Positions 43,588-53,021 of a DNA stretch of 64,000 bases are shown here, in pieces. The notes under the pieces are model-generated. The model was not told where the DNA came from. It saw only the letters and a list, made by a program, of their open reading frames with translations, and searched no databases. The DNA is taken from assembly GCA_947627545.1 (NCBI GenBank), contig CANQWK010000004.1, positions 20,818 to 84,817 of the forward strand, given 5' to 3'. The DNA is from an uncultured Clostridia bacterium. Lineage in GTDB: Bacteria; Bacillota; Clostridia; Christensenellales; UBA1242. The translations under genes were made by a program, and so were the position numbers. Every line of letters begins with the position of its first letter. The stretch's first letter is position 1.

Positions 43588-44220
43588 ATGTTTAACTATA
43601 AAGATACAATTCATGATAAAGAAATTATCAATATCTATAATGAAATTGAAAAGAAAACTAACTATGTTTTATCTCACGGCTTAAAGCATATAAATAATGT
43701 TATAACTCACTGCAAAAATATAGCAAAGGAAATAAGCTTAAATAGTGAAGAAACAAAATTGCTTTTAATTGCTGCCTCGTTGCACGATGTAGGCCGTAAT
43801 TTTGCCGAACAAGACCATCATATAGCAGGTTTGCAATTTATTAAAAATTATTTAAAAGGCAAATTAAACCCAGAAGAAATAGACATTGTTTGCTCGGCAA
43901 TTTTTTATCATGATACAAAATCATGTAATTTTGAAAAAATGGATAACATTGCATTTTGCCTAATTTTAGCGGATAAATTGGACTATGAAAAATCACGCTT
44001 AATTCCAGAGTTAATAGACAATAATCCAAAATTAAATTTTTATTTAAACATAAAAAAAATAGATGTAAAATGCACAAATTTAAAATTAGAAATAAGGTTT
44101 TTTGTTAAAAATAAAAACTTTGAAAACGAAATTTATCTTTTTATAGATAAAATGAAAGATATTTTAGATAATTTTACAAGTCATTTCAATTTAAGCGGTT
44201 GGGAATTAAAAATGTTATAG
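43588..44220 (+). CDS. HD-domain phosphohydrolase
   Basis: 210-residue metal-dependent HD protein. Seen: HGLKHINNVITHC near residues 31-43 (first histidine), AASLHDVGRN near 66-75 (the HD pair), HHIAGLQ near 80, and FYHDTKSC near 110. C-terminal 70 residues are beta/helical and not recognised. Such HD proteins often hydrolyse nucleotides. It has its own promoter between polC and rimP; substrate unknown. The next promoter hairpin may terminate its transcript. Confidence 0.85.
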   Translation: MFNYKDTIHDKEIINIYNEIEKKTNYVLSHGLKHINNVITHCKNIAKEISLNSEETKLLLIAASLHDVGRNFAEQDHHIAGLQFIKNYLKGKLNPEEIDIVCSAIFYHDTKSCNFEKMDNIAFCLILADKLDYEKSRLIPELIDNNPKLNFYLNIKKIDVKCTNLKLEIRFFVKNKNFENEIYLFIDKMKDILDNFTSHFNLSGWELKML

Positions 44221-44246
44221 ATTTTTTAAAAAATTTGCAAAATCTA

Positions 44247-44275
44247 TTGATTTTTAAAAATCTTTGTACTATAAT
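44247..44275 (+). promoter_or_regulatory. Promoter of the rimP-nusA-infB operon
   Basis: TTGATT at 44247-44252, 17-nt spacer, TATAAT at 44270-44275, predicted start near 44282. Confidence 0.8.
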
Positions 44276-44277
44276 AT

Positions 44278-44318
44278 AAGTAATGTAGGAGTGGGCAACC
44301 ACTCCTAACTTACTTTTT
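44278..44318 (+). promoter_or_regulatory. Leader hairpin of rimP-nusA operon (attenuator/terminator-like)
   Basis: AGGAGTGG and CCACTCCT (44287-44306) form a perfect 8-bp stem closed by a GCAA tetraloop. Outside, AAGTAA/TTACTT extends it and a T run follows, so a transcript from upstream would end here, while the operon's own transcript keeps the inner hairpin in its 5' leader. The arms contain anti-SD-like AGGAG. A hairpin at this place is common in Firmicutes as far as I recall; its role here is inferred. Confidence 0.65.
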
Positions 44319-44329
44319 AAGGGAGTTAT

Positions 44330-44782
44330 ATGAAAGTTGCAGATTTAGTTTTTGAAAACATTAAACCGCTTTTTAAAGGCGATATTAGGCTAGTGGAAGT
44401 GGAATATGTAAAACGCAACGATGGAATGCACCTTGTAGTTTACATTGATAAAGACGGCGGAGTTTCTATTGACGATTGCGTTGAAATTAACAATTTAATA
44501 GACCCTATTATTGAAGATTTAAACCCAACATATGACGAACGCTACTGTTTAGATGTATCTTCTTATGGGCTAGATAAACCTTTAAAATATGATTGGCAAT
44601 TTAAAAAATATACAAATGAAAAGGTTGATGTTAAACTTTATAAAAAGGTTGACGGCAAAAAAGAATTTGTTGCAACACTTTTAGGCAAGGACGAACAAAA
44701 AGCATATTTTAATTTAGATAATCAAAACCTTTCATTTAATTTAAGCGACATTGCATATATAATTCCACATATAGATTTTTAA
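44330..44782 (+). CDS. rimP: Ribosome maturation factor RimP
   Basis: 30S assembly factor. Seen: LVEVEYVKRNDGMHLVVYIDKDGGVSIDDCVEINN (key parts VEVEYVKR, VYIDKDGGVSIDDC), YCLDVSSYGLDKPL, and a C-terminal SH3-like barrel. 150 residues. GGGAG site. First gene of the conserved rimP-nusA-ylxR-ylxQ-infB-rbfA-truB operon. Confidence 0.95.
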   Translation: MKVADLVFENIKPLFKGDIRLVEVEYVKRNDGMHLVVYIDKDGGVSIDDCVEINNLIDPIIEDLNPTYDERYCLDVSSYGLDKPLKYDWQFKKYTNEKVDVKLYKKVDGKKEFVATLLGKDEQKAYFNLDNQNLSFNLSDIAYIIPHIDF

Positions 44783-44802
44783 GGAGAAATTAGGAGTAAT
44801 TT

Positions 44803-45933
44803 ATGATTAATAAAGATTTTTTTGAAGCGTTAAAAGACCTAGAAGCCGAAAAAGGAATTAATGAAGAGGCTTTTATTCAAGATTTAGAACAAGCATTAAC
44901 TGCTGCTTACAAAAAGAACAGCGGCATGGCAAAAAACGCACAAGTTAGGTTGTTTCCAGATAAAAACACAATAAAAATATATTCATATCGCACAGTTGTT
45001 GCAGAAGTGGAAGATGAAGAAAAGGAAATCAGCTTAGAAGACGCTAAACAAATTAAACATTCATACAAAATTGGCGACCAAGTTATGCAAGAAGAAAGCA
45101 CTAAGGAATTTAGCCGAATAGCTGTTCAAACTGCAAAACAAGTTATAACTCAAAAAATTAAAGAAAGAGAAAAACAATCTAACCTAAAAGATTTTGCCGA
45201 AAAAGAAGGCAAACTAATTGTTGCCAATGTAAAAAGAATTGATTTAGACAATGTTTTCCTTGAACTTGGCGGAACATCGTTAGAAGGTTTGCTAACTAAA
45301 AAAGATATGTTGCCTTCCGACCATTTAAAACAAGGCGATAGAGTAAAAGTATATGTTCGCCATATCAAAGACGATTTTAGAGGCACAGTTGTTCAAGTAA
45401 CAAGAACTCATCCTAATTTTGTTAAAATGTTGTTAGAAATGGAAGTTCCAGAATTAAATAATGGCGATGTAAAAATTGTTGGCTTAGTTAGAGAAGCAGG
45501 TTTAAGAACAAAAATTGCCGTTTCAACAACCGTTCCAAACCTTGACGCAGTTGGTGCTTGCGTAGGCAATAAAGGGGCAAGAATAAATTCTGTAATAAAC
45601 GAACTTAATGGCGAAAAAATAGACATTATAAATTATAGCGAAAACCCTGCCAACTATATTGTTGCAGCATTAAGCCCTGCCGAAGTAAGCGAAATTACTG
45701 TAGATACCGCCGCAGGCATAGCAAATGTGCTTGTTCCTGAAAACAAATTATCTTTGGCAATTGGCAAAGGTGGGCATAATGTAAGGTTAGCCGCAAAATT
45801 AACAGGGTACAAAATAGATGTTAAAGCGGCTCAACAACAATCACAAACTTCAAAACAAAATGATGTTGTAAGCACATCAAGTGCAAACATAATTTTAGAT
45901 GACGATTTCTTTAATGATATTGATGATGAATAG
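44803..45933 (+). CDS. nusA: Transcription elongation/termination factor NusA
   Basis: Binds RNA polymerase and RNA, promotes pausing and antitermination. Seen: N-terminal domain (FFEALKDLEAEKGI), an S1 domain from about 130 (GKLIVANVKRID), and two KH domains with VGACVGNKGARIN and VLVPENKLSLAIGKGGHN. 376 residues, the Firmicute form without C-terminal acidic repeats. AGGAGAAATTAGGAG region gives the binding site. ylxR follows after 9 nt. Confidence 0.96.
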   Translation: MINKDFFEALKDLEAEKGINEEAFIQDLEQALTAAYKKNSGMAKNAQVRLFPDKNTIKIYSYRTVVAEVEDEEKEISLEDAKQIKHSYKIGDQVMQEESTKEFSRIAVQTAKQVITQKIKEREKQSNLKDFAEKEGKLIVANVKRIDLDNVFLELGGTSLEGLLTKKDMLPSDHLKQGDRVKVYVRHIKDDFRGTVVQVTRTHPNFVKMLLEMEVPELNNGDVKIVGLVREAGLRTKIAVSTTVPNLDAVGACVGNKGARINSVINELNGEKIDIINYSENPANYIVAALSPAEVSEITVDTAAGIANVLVPENKLSLAIGKGGHNVRLAAKLTGYKIDVKAAQQQSQTSKQNDVVSTSSANIILDDDFFNDIDDE

Positions 45934-45942
45934 GAGAAATTA

Positions 45943-46200
45943 ATGCACATTAAAGGTGAGCGTAAATGTATTGCCTGCAAACAAAACAAGCCACAAAGCG
46001 AAATGTTACGAATTGCAAAAATTAACAATCAATTTGTGCTAGATAAAGAAAACAAACTTGGAGGGCGAGGTGCATACATTTGCAAAACAAAGGATTGCAT
46101 TAGCCTTACAATCAAAAAAAAAGCTCTTAACCGAGCATTTAAAATGAATGTAGGCAACGAAATTTATAACATATTAGGGGAGTATGAACAAAATAATTAG
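45943..46200 (+). CDS. ylxR: YlxR/DUF448 RNA-binding protein
   Basis: 85-residue basic protein of the nusA-infB operon, thought to bind RNA; a regulatory role on transcription has been described in B. subtilis. Seen: GERKCIACKQNKPQSEMLRI, GGRGAYICKTKDC, family hallmarks. TAGGAG site. Overlaps ylxQ by 17 nt. Confidence 0.93.
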   Translation: MHIKGERKCIACKQNKPQSEMLRIAKINNQFVLDKENKLGGRGAYICKTKDCISLTIKKKALNRAFKMNVGNEIYNILGEYEQNN

Positions 46201-46483
46201 TTACATTGGCTTTGCAATTAAAGCAAAAAAAATAATAATAGGTCAAGGCAAACTTAAATCGGCAACACAAAAAGTTTATTTAATTTTAGTTTCAAATTCA
46301 GCAACTAAAAATTTAAAGGATTTAGCTCTAAATGTTGCAAATAAACAGGGCTGTCAAATTATTATTACTAACTGCGAACTTTCAATGTTAACTAATTTAA
46401 ACGATATAAAAATTATTGGAATAACCGACCAAAATTTAGCAAACGCAATTTTAAAAGAGAAGGAGAAAATTAATATTGGCTAA
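46184..46483 (+). CDS. ylxQ: L7Ae-family RNA-binding protein YlxQ
   Basis: 99-residue L7Ae/L30e-fold protein. Seen: ISYIGFAIKAKKIIIGQG at the start and LILVSNSATKNLKDL, typical of YlxQ/YbxF. These bind kink-turns. The gene is overlapped at both ends by ylxR and infB, indicating translational coupling. Confidence 0.92.
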   Translation: MNKIISYIGFAIKAKKIIIGQGKLKSATQKVYLILVSNSATKNLKDLALNVANKQGCQIIITNCELSMLTNLNDIKIIGITDQNLANAILKEKEKINIG

Positions 46484-48938
46484 CGAAAAAAATCAAGATT
46501 TTAACAAATCAATTAAAGCTTTACAAGCAATGGTAACCGACAAGATGTTTATTTCACTTGGCGAAAAATTTTTCAATTTAAAGCAAGAACTTTCAAGTTT
46601 AACACGAGCTTTAAAAGAAAAAGAAAATGCACTATTGTTAAGTGAAAATAAACCTCAAATTCAGGAAGTTAAAGAAGAACCTAAGCCTATTGTTAGCGAA
46701 GTTCCTTCAACTAAAATTGAAGAAAGGCCTACTGCTCAATCTGAAAGTAAGCCAAAATATGATAATCAAAAATTTAAGAATAAAGAATTTAATTCTAAAC
46801 GTCCATTTAACCAACCATTTAACCAAAATAACTCCAACTCTAATTTCAATAATGCAAACGCTAATTTTAACAAAAATAAAAACCCTAATTTTAAACAAAA
46901 TAAACCTAATTTAAATAAAACATTACAAAAACCACCTTTTAATAAAGAACAAAAGCGTCCAAGCATAAATTATGCACAACCAGTTATTACTTCAACTCCT
47001 AACCGCACTTTTGCTAACAAGAAAAAGGACTCTCATTTTGAAGAAAAACGTCAATATACTAAACGTGATTTATTAAAGCGTGGTATGATTTCCGAGGGCA
47101 ATGATGAAGAAAGACTATCAATTGTCCGTAAGGCAAAAACCAAAAAGAAAGAGGTTGAAACTCAAACAATAACCAAACCACAGGGCCCAGTTATTATTAA
47201 CACTGAAAACATTACAGTTAAATTATTGTCGGAATTAAGTGGCAAACCTGTAAGCGAAATTATTAAAAAATTTATGGTTCTTGGCATGATGGTTACCATA
47301 AATTCGGTAATTGAATTTTCAACAGCCGAGTTAATCATGTCCGATATGGGCATTGAAATTATTCAAAAATTAGATAAAACCAGCGAAGACAAACTAAAAG
47401 AAGTTCAACAAAACATTAAATCTTATAATGAGGCAGAAGCAGTTGTTCGCCCTCCAATTGTTACAGTTATGGGACATGTTGACCACGGCAAAACAAGTTT
47501 GCTAGATTATATTCGCAAATCAAAAGTAGCATTAGGCGAAGCGGGCGGAATTACACAGGCAATTGGTGCGTATAGAGTAAAATTAAATGATAAATATATT
47601 ACATTTATTGATACTCCAGGGCATGAAGCATTTACCGCAATGCGTGCAAGGGGAGCTTCGGTTACCGATATTGCAATTTTAATTGTAGCGGCAGATGATG
47701 GCGTAATGCCTCAAACAGTAGAGGCAATAAATCAAATTAAAGTTGCCAAAATTCCTATGATTGTGGCAATAAATAAAATAGATAAACCGCACGCCGACCC
47801 AGACAGAATTTTACAACAACTTGCCGAACATGATGTTTTGCCAGAAGCGTGGGGTGGCGATGCAATTATTTGTAAAATTTCAGCACATACCGGTGAGGGT
47901 ATAGACAAATTGTTAGAAACAATTTTGTTAGTTGCAGAAATGCAAAATTTAAAAGCAAATCCTAACATGCCTGCAATAGGAACAATTATGGAAGCTCGCC
48001 TAGACAAAGGCAAAGGAGCAATTGCATCATTAATAGTTAAAGATGGCTCGTTAAAAGTTGGCGACACAATAGTTTCAGGCACAAGTTTATGTAAAGTTAA
48101 AGCAATGATAGATGAAAATAATAGGCAAGTAAAAGTTGCTGAACCGTCAATGCCTGTTACCGTGCTAGGCTTTAATGAAGTGCCAGATGCAGGAGAAGTA
48201 TTTACTGCCGTAGATGAAAAACTTTCTAAACAAATTGTAGAAGAACGCAAAGCGAAAAAGAAAGAAGAATTAATTAAAAACAGCGGCGGTAACACATTGG
48301 AAGATTTAATTCAAAAAACCAGCGAAAAAGATATAAAAATCTTAAATATAGTGCTAAAAACCGATGTAAATGGCTCACTAGAAGCAATAAAAGCGTCTGT
48401 AATGAAATTTGTTAATGACGAAGTTAAAATTAACATTTTGCATAGCGGTGTTGGTGCGGTTAATGAAAGTGATTTAATTCTTGCCAACGCATCAAACGCA
48501 ATGATAATAGCATTTAATGTAGGTCAAGATAGTAAGGTAAAAGCAACTGCCGAACGCATGAAAATTAAAATATATTCATATAAAATTATTTATGAATTGT
48601 TAGACGAAATTGAACGTGTTGTTAAAGGCATGAAAGCCCCTAAATATGAGGAAGAATATCTAGGTAAAGCCGAAGTTTTGGCTGTGTTTAAACTTTCAAA
48701 TTCTGGCATAGTTGCCGGTTGCATGGTTAGAGATGGAAAATTGGTACGAGGCGAACACGTTCGCATTTATAGAGGAGATAAAGTTATTGCCGAAACTGAA
48801 ATAAAATCTTTAAAAATTGTTAAAGACGATGTTAAAGAAGCCGGCAAAGATAGAGAATGCGGCGTAAAAACTAACTTTGATGAAGTTCAAGTTGGAGATA
48901 GAATTGAATGCTTTACACTTAAAAGGATTGAAGAATGA
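46476..48938 (+). CDS. infB: Translation initiation factor IF-2
   Basis: GTPase that brings fMet-tRNA to the ribosome. Seen: TTG start at 46476 behind GAAGGAGA; a long low-complexity N-terminal region rich in Asn, Lys, Phe and Pro (about 60-185); IF2-N domain near 245; G1 GHVDHGKTS near residue 333; [15 protein letters not shown]-terminal domains II-IV. 820 residues. The N-terminal part is Asn-rich because of the AT-rich genome. Overlaps ylxQ by 8 nt and rbfA by 4 nt. Confidence 0.97.
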   Translation: MANEKNQDFNKSIKALQAMVTDKMFISLGEKFFNLKQELSSLTRALKEKENALLLSENKPQIQEVKEEPKPIVSEVPSTKIEERPTAQSESKPKYDNQKFKNKEFNSKRPFNQPFNQNNSNSNFNNANANFNKNKNPNFKQNKPNLNKTLQKPPFNKEQKRPSINYAQPVITSTPNRTFANKKKDSHFEEKRQYTKRDLLKRGMISEGNDEERLSIVRKAKTKKKEVETQTITKPQGPVIINTENITVKLLSELSGKPVSEIIKKFMVLGMMVTINSVIEFSTAELIMSDMGIEIIQKLDKTSEDKLKEVQQNIKSYNEAEAVVRPPIVTVMGHVDHGKTSLLDYIRKSKVALGEAGGITQAIGAYRVKLNDKYITFIDTPGHEAFTAMRARGASVTDIAILIVAADDGVMPQTVEAINQIKVAKIPMIVAINKIDKPHADPDRILQQLAEHDVLPEAWGGDAIICKISAHTGEGIDKLLETILLVAEMQNLKANPNMPAIGTIMEARLDKGKGAIASLIVKDGSLKVGDTIVSGTSLCKVKAMIDENNRQVKVAEPSMPVTVLGFNEVPDAGEVFTAVDEKLSKQIVEERKAKKKEELIKNSGGNTLEDLIQKTSEKDIKILNIVLKTDVNGSLEAIKASVMKFVNDEVKINILHSGVGAVNESDLILANASNAMIIAFNVGQDSKVKATAERMKIKIYSYKIIYELLDEIERVVKGMKAPKYEEEYLGKAEVLAVFKLSNSGIVAGCMVRDGKLVRGEHVRIYRGDKVIAETEIKSLKIVKDDVKEAGKDRECGVKTNFDEVQVGDRIECFTLKRIEE

Positions 48939-49303
48939 AAAGTGTAAGACTAGAAAGAATTAACAGCGAACTTCAAAAAGCCATTTCAAACATAATAGAC
49001 AATGATTTGCGAGACCCTCAGATTAATGCAATAATTAGTGTTACACAAGTTAGCGTTACACCAGATTTAGCTTATGCCAAGGTATATTTGACTTCAATAG
49101 GTAAAACTCAGCCAGAAGAAGTTGTAAATCGAATTAAAGGTGCAGGCGGTTTTATTAGAGGTCAACTTTCTAAAAAAGTTAAACTAAGAATAACTCCAAG
49201 GCTAGAATTTATTTTAGATACTTCGGAAGAATATTCTAACAAAATTGAAAACATTTTAAAAAATATAAAATATACAACTGCACCAGACGAAAGCGAAAAA
49301 TAA
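48935..49303 (+). CDS. rbfA: 30S ribosome-binding factor RbfA
   Basis: Cold-shock and 30S maturation factor. Seen: RLERINSELQKAISNIIDNDLRDP at the start, VSVTPDLAYAKVYLT near 33-47, LRITPRLEFILD near 88. 122 residues. The ATGA overlap with infB indicates coupling. Confidence 0.95.
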   Translation: MKSVRLERINSELQKAISNIIDNDLRDPQINAIISVTQVSVTPDLAYAKVYLTSIGKTQPEEVVNRIKGAGGFIRGQLSKKVKLRITPRLEFILDTSEEYSNKIENILKNIKYTTAPDESEK

Positions 49304-49327
49304 AAAATAAAACACAATAAGGAATTT

Positions 49328-50200
49328 ATGTTAAACATAAATACAAACAAAACCATAAAAAACGGCTTTTTGCCAATAAATAAACCATCAGGTTGGACAA
49401 GCTTTGATGTGGTAAACAAACTTAAACATTTGCTAAAAATTAGCAAAGTGGGGCATTTAGGTACGCTTGACCCAATGGCAACAGGCGTTTTGCTTGTAAC
49501 AATAGGCAAAGCAACAAAATTATTTGACCTAATGCAAGAAAAACGCAAAACCTATCTAGCTAAATTTGAATTTGGATATTCAACTGATACACTAGATTCT
49601 AGCGGAACAATAATAGAAAAATGCAACAAAATACCAACACTTAAAGAAATTAACAATGTTTTGCCAAAATTTATTGGTAAAATAATGCAAATTCCACCAA
49701 AATATAGTGCAAAAAATGTTAATGGCAAAAGAGCTTACGAATTAGCACGAAACAACATTGATTTCAATTTAAAACCAAAACAAGTAGAAATTTACAATTT
49801 AAAAATAATAAACTACGAGAACAATGTGTTAACCATTGAAATTTGTTGCGGTTCAGGAACTTATATTCGTTCGCTTGCACGAGATTTTGGCATAGAACTA
49901 AAATCTCTTGCCACAATGACCGAGTTAACTCGAACGCAAGTTGGAGCATTTTCTTTAAAAAATTGCGTTGAAATATCTAATTTAAACGAGCAAAACGTTT
50001 ATGAAGCGATTATGCCAATTAATAAATTGTTAAATATTCCAGAAATTGAGTTAAATAGCAATAATTCTGTACTTTTAAATGGCAGAACAATTACTTTATT
50101 TAAAAATGACGGACTTTATTTGTTAAAAGATAAAGAAAATGACTTGGCGATAATTGAAATTAACGATAATTTGGCAAAAATGAAGATATTTTTAGGCTAA
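49328..50200 (+). CDS. truB: tRNA pseudouridine-55 synthase TruB
   Basis: Isomerises U55 in the T-loop of tRNAs. Seen: GFLPINKPSGWTSFDVVNKL, GHLGTLDPMATGVLLV with the catalytic Asp, YLAKFEFGYSTDTLD, KYSAKNVNGKRAYELAR, CGSGTYIRSLARD. 290 residues. RBS AAGGAA. ribF, its usual follower, is absent; efp follows with its own promoter. Confidence 0.96.
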   Translation: MLNINTNKTIKNGFLPINKPSGWTSFDVVNKLKHLLKISKVGHLGTLDPMATGVLLVTIGKATKLFDLMQEKRKTYLAKFEFGYSTDTLDSSGTIIEKCNKIPTLKEINNVLPKFIGKIMQIPPKYSAKNVNGKRAYELARNNIDFNLKPKQVEIYNLKIINYENNVLTIEICCGSGTYIRSLARDFGIELKSLATMTELTRTQVGAFSLKNCVEISNLNEQNVYEAIMPINKLLNIPEIELNSNNSVLLNGRTITLFKNDGLYLLKDKENDLAIIEINDNLAKMKIFLG

Positions 50201-50204
50201 ACTG

Positions 50205-50233
50205 TTGCCAAAAATAAAAAAATATGATAGAAT
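50205..50233 (+). promoter_or_regulatory. Promoter of efp
   Basis: TTGCCA at 50205-50210, 17-nt spacer, TAGAAT at 50228-50233; AAGGAG precedes the ATG at 50258. Confidence 0.65.
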
Positions 50234-50257
50234 AAAATATATTTAAGGAGAAATTTT

Positions 50258-50836
50258 ATGATTTATGCAGGAGATGTAAGAAAAGGCATTATTTTTGATG
50301 ATGGAAAATCAACTGACCCTAAACGCCCAAGTTTACAACAGGTTATAGACTTTCAACATGTTAAACCTGGCAAGGGTGCTGCATTTGTTAGAATAACTAA
50401 AAAGGATTTAATTACAGGCAAAGTATTGGAAGAAACATATAATCCTTCTTTAAAACTTAACGATGTAACAATTGAACGTAAAGAAATGATGTACCTTTAC
50501 AATGATGGTTCATTATATTATTTTATGGATAACAATACTTACGAACAAATTCCATTTAACTATGATAGCGTTAAAGATGCTCTTAATTTTGTTGTAGAAA
50601 ACACAAATTGTAACATTCAATTTTACAATAATGTGCCAATAAGCGTTGAACCACCTATTTTTGTAGAATTAACCGTTACAAAAACCGAACCAGGTGTAAA
50701 AGGCGACACTGTAAAAACAGGCGGCAAACCAGCAACTCTTGAAACAGGCTTTGTGCTAACTGTTCCATTATTTATAAATGAAGGGGACAAAATTAGGGTA
50801 GACACACGCACTGGCGAATATATGGAAAGATTGTAA
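50258..50836 (+). CDS. efp: Elongation factor P
   Basis: Relieves ribosome stalling at polyproline. Seen: [16 protein letters not shown] with the loop Lys that is modified in many species, the three-barrel layout, [16 protein letters not shown], and a C-terminal [18 protein letters not shown]-like end (parts [10 protein letters not shown]). 192 residues, a few more than the usual 185 because of an insertion ([11 protein letters not shown]) in the first domain. No modification enzyme gene is seen here. Confidence 0.96.
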   Translation: MIYAGDVRKGIIFDDGKSTDPKRPSLQQVIDFQHVKPGKGAAFVRITKKDLITGKVLEETYNPSLKLNDVTIERKEMMYLYNDGSLYYFMDNNTYEQIPFNYDSVKDALNFVVENTNCNIQFYNNVPISVEPPIFVELTVTKTEPGVKGDTVKTGGKPATLETGFVLTVPLFINEGDKIRVDTRTGEYMERL

Positions 50837-50943
50837 AATATTATAATAATATTAACATTTGCCTAACAAAAAAAATTTGCTAATATGTTGTTATATATAG
50901 TTGCAAAAAAATAACTATTTAAACATAAAAAGTCGAAAAAACA

Positions 50944-50975
50944 ATACTCTTGCAGTATTGGTTTTTTTTTATCAT
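50944..50975 (+). terminator. Terminator between efp and spoIIIAA
   Basis: CAATACT pairs with AGTATTG around CTTGC with flanking A and T runs. The other 100 nt of this gap hold nothing I can identify. Confidence 0.75.
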
Positions 50976-51005
50976 TTTTAAAATTTTATATTAATAATTT
51001 TAACT

Positions 51006-51908
51006 ATGTTAAAAGATTATTTGCCAAGAGATATTTATAATTTAATAATAAAAAATTTCAGTTTTAACGACATAACTGAAATAAGAATGCGTGTTAACGA
51101 AAATTTAATTATCGCAATAAAGAACAAAAAATATTATTTAAAAGACGAAAATCAAAATTTTATAAAAGTAAATTCAACATTAATTGAAAATTTTATAAGA
51201 CGCATTAGCGAAAACTCAATTTATGCTTATAACGACAACATCATTAACGGCTATTTAACCCTGCCAAAAGGCATACGAGTAGGGTTGTGCGGCAACATAG
51301 TTACAGACGGAAACAAAATTGTAACAATAAAGGAATTTCAAGCGGTTAATATTCGTATTCCGCATTTAATAAAAAATTGTAGCCTTCCTGCCTTTGATTT
51401 TATAGTTGATGATGAGGTTAAAAACACGCTAATAATTTCTTCGCCTGGCAATGGGAAAACCACATTTTTAAGGGATTTTATATATCAACTTTATGCACAT
51501 AATATTTCAAAAAATGTTTTAATTGCAGATGAAAGAAACGAAATTTGTTCGGTTGTAAATGGCGAGCCAGCAGTTAATTTAGGCGGTTTTTGCGATATTT
51601 ACACAAATTGTTCTAAAAGTTTTGCCTTTAAAAACGGAATAAGAAGCATGCGGCCAGATATAATTGTAACCGATGAATTGGATTTAGAAAAAGACCTACC
51701 ATCAATTTTAGAAGCAATAAATTCTGGTGTGTCGGTAATAGCCACAATTCACGCAAAAGACTTAAATCAATTAAAAAAGAAAAGCAATTTTGACAAAATT
51801 TTAAATGAAAAATATTTTACAAGATTTGTAGTTCTTTCGGGAGATGAAGGTCCAGGAACATTAACAGGAATTTACGATGAAAAACTTAATTGTTTATATT
51901 GTAGGTGA
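51006..51908 (+). CDS. spoIIIAA: Stage III sporulation protein AA (ATPase)
   Basis: Cytoplasmic ATPase of the SpoIIIA-SpoIIQ channel between mother cell and forespore; related to type II/IV secretion ATPases. Seen: Walker A SSPGNGKTTF near residues 147-155, DERNEI near 177, and the Walker B region DIIVTDELD near 217. 300 residues. There is no ribosome binding site; the ATG is preceded by AT-rich DNA with no sigma-A promoter, consistent with a sporulation sigma factor (sigma-E in B. subtilis). Stop is TGA; spoIIIAB overlaps. Confidence 0.93.
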   Translation: MLKDYLPRDIYNLIIKNFSFNDITEIRMRVNENLIIAIKNKKYYLKDENQNFIKVNSTLIENFIRRISENSIYAYNDNIINGYLTLPKGIRVGLCGNIVTDGNKIVTIKEFQAVNIRIPHLIKNCSLPAFDFIVDDEVKNTLIISSPGNGKTTFLRDFIYQLYAHNISKNVLIADERNEICSVVNGEPAVNLGGFCDIYTNCSKSFAFKNGIRSMRPDIIVTDELDLEKDLPSILEAINSGVSVIATIHAKDLNQLKKKSNFDKILNEKYFTRFVVLSGDEGPGTLTGIYDEKLNCLYCR

Positions 51909-51910
51909 AT

Positions 51911-52384
51911 ATGAAATGGTTTTTAATTATAGTTTTAATTTGTGTAATAATGTTAATTGCATATTCCGTTAGCGAGCAGTATAAAGATAAATTTGATTTT
52001 TACAATAATTTAAAACTTTTTTTGCAACAATTTAAAATAAATGTTTCTTTTAGACAAGCCAAAATTAACGAATTTTTAAAAGAAATTAAACCTAAAAAGC
52101 AATTTAAAATTTTTGTTGATGAATATCAAATATATTTAAAATCTGGCAACTTGAACTTAACAAATTTAAAACTTTTAGATGAAGAAGAAAAGGAAGAACT
52201 TTCGTCATTGGTGTTTAACATTGGCAAGTTTGACGCAAAAACAGAAATTAACCAATTAGAAAATTTTTTAGCGTCATTAGAATTAAAGTTAACAAAAGCC
52301 AGCGAAGATAAAAACAAAATTTGTCCAATGATTTTAAAACTTTCACTTTTGTTTGCCATAGGCTTGTCAATATTGTTAATTTAA
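51911..52384 (+). CDS. spoIIIAB: Stage III sporulation protein AB
   Basis: GspF-like inner-membrane platform protein of the feeding-tube complex. Seen: N-terminal membrane helix (WFLIIVLICVIMLIAYS), helical cytoplasmic body, and a C-terminal membrane helix (LKLSLLFAIGLSILLI). The start at ATG 51911 follows AGGTGA closely; an in-frame GTG at 51905 would add two residues. About 157 residues. Order AA-AB-AC-AD-AE-AF-AG-AH is intact. Confidence 0.88.
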   Translation: MKWFLIIVLICVIMLIAYSVSEQYKDKFDFYNNLKLFLQQFKINVSFRQAKINEFLKEIKPKKQFKIFVDEYQIYLKSGNLNLTNLKLLDEEEKEELSSLVFNIGKFDAKTEINQLENFLASLELKLTKASEDKNKICPMILKLSLLFAIGLSILLI

Positions 52385-52439
52385 TTTTTTAACATATTTT
52401 CTAAAATTCAAATTAAAAAATTTAAAAATAGGAGGGAAA

Positions 52440-52628
52440 ATGGAAATTATTTTTAAACTTGCAGGAATAGGGCTTATTACATCAATTGTGAACCAAATTT
52501 TAAAGCACTGTGGCAAGGAAGAAATTGCTTCTATAACCACACTTGCAGCATTAATAATTAGCTTATTAATGGTGCTAGATTTGGTTAAAAATTTGTTTAC
52601 AACCGTACAATCTCTTTTTGTTTTTTAG
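52440..52628 (+). CDS. spoIIIAC: Stage III sporulation protein AC
   Basis: 62-residue protein with two membrane helices (FKLAGIGLITSIVNQIL and ITTLAALIISLLMVLDLV), as in SpoIIIAC. GGAGGG site. The spacing and size between spoIIIAB and spoIIIAD leave little doubt. Confidence 0.92.
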   Translation: MEIIFKLAGIGLITSIVNQILKHCGKEEIASITTLAALIISLLMVLDLVKNLFTTVQSLFVF

Positions 52629-52634
52629 GTGATT

Positions 52635-53021
52635 ATGACAGAACTTTTAAAAATTTTGGCTATTGCCTTAATAACGGTAATTGCACACTTAATTGTAAGG
52701 CAAACTAAGCCAGAAATAGCAATGATAATTTCAATTGCTGGCAGTGTAATTATAATAACTTTGGCAGTTAATTCGTTTAGTTCTGTCATAAATTCTTTTT
52801 ATCACATTTTTAATGTTACAGGTGTAAACACTTCGCTTTTAACTCCGCTTATAAAAATAATTGCCATAGGTTACATAGCGGAATTTGGTGCAAACATTTG
52901 CTTAGACGCAGGGGTAGCCAGCATTGCAGATAAAGTGCTATTTGCAGGGAAATTAATAATTTTATTATTATCTCTTCCAATTGTTACAACTGTTGTTGAT
53001 ATGGTTGTGGGTTTATTATGA
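52635..53021 (+). CDS. spoIIIAD: Stage III sporulation protein AD
   Basis: About 128-residue integral membrane protein with four hydrophobic segments, related to spoIIIAC in its first half (ILAIALITVIAHLIVRQTKPE). TAGGTGAT overlaps the spoIIIAC stop; start set at ATG 52635, with GTG 52629 as an alternative. Its stop overlaps spoIIIAE by 4 nt. Confidence 0.9.
   Translation: MTELLKILAIALITVIAHLIVRQTKPEIAMIISIAGSVIIITLAVNSFSSVINSFYHIFNVTGVNTSLLTPLIKIIAIGYIAEFGANICLDAGVASIADKVLFAGKLIILLLSLPIVTTVVDMVVGLL

Noticed and set aside
46642-46966. Several overlapping open frames in both strands over the start of infB
   Set aside because: They come from the Asn/Lys/Phe-rich low-complexity N-terminal region of IF-2 and have leucine-lysine monotony without start signals.
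47732-48295. 187-residue open frame on the minus strand inside infB
   Set aside because: It lies wholly antisense to the conserved GTPase region of infB, has no ribosome binding site and a serine/isoleucine-rich composition typical of antisense shadows.
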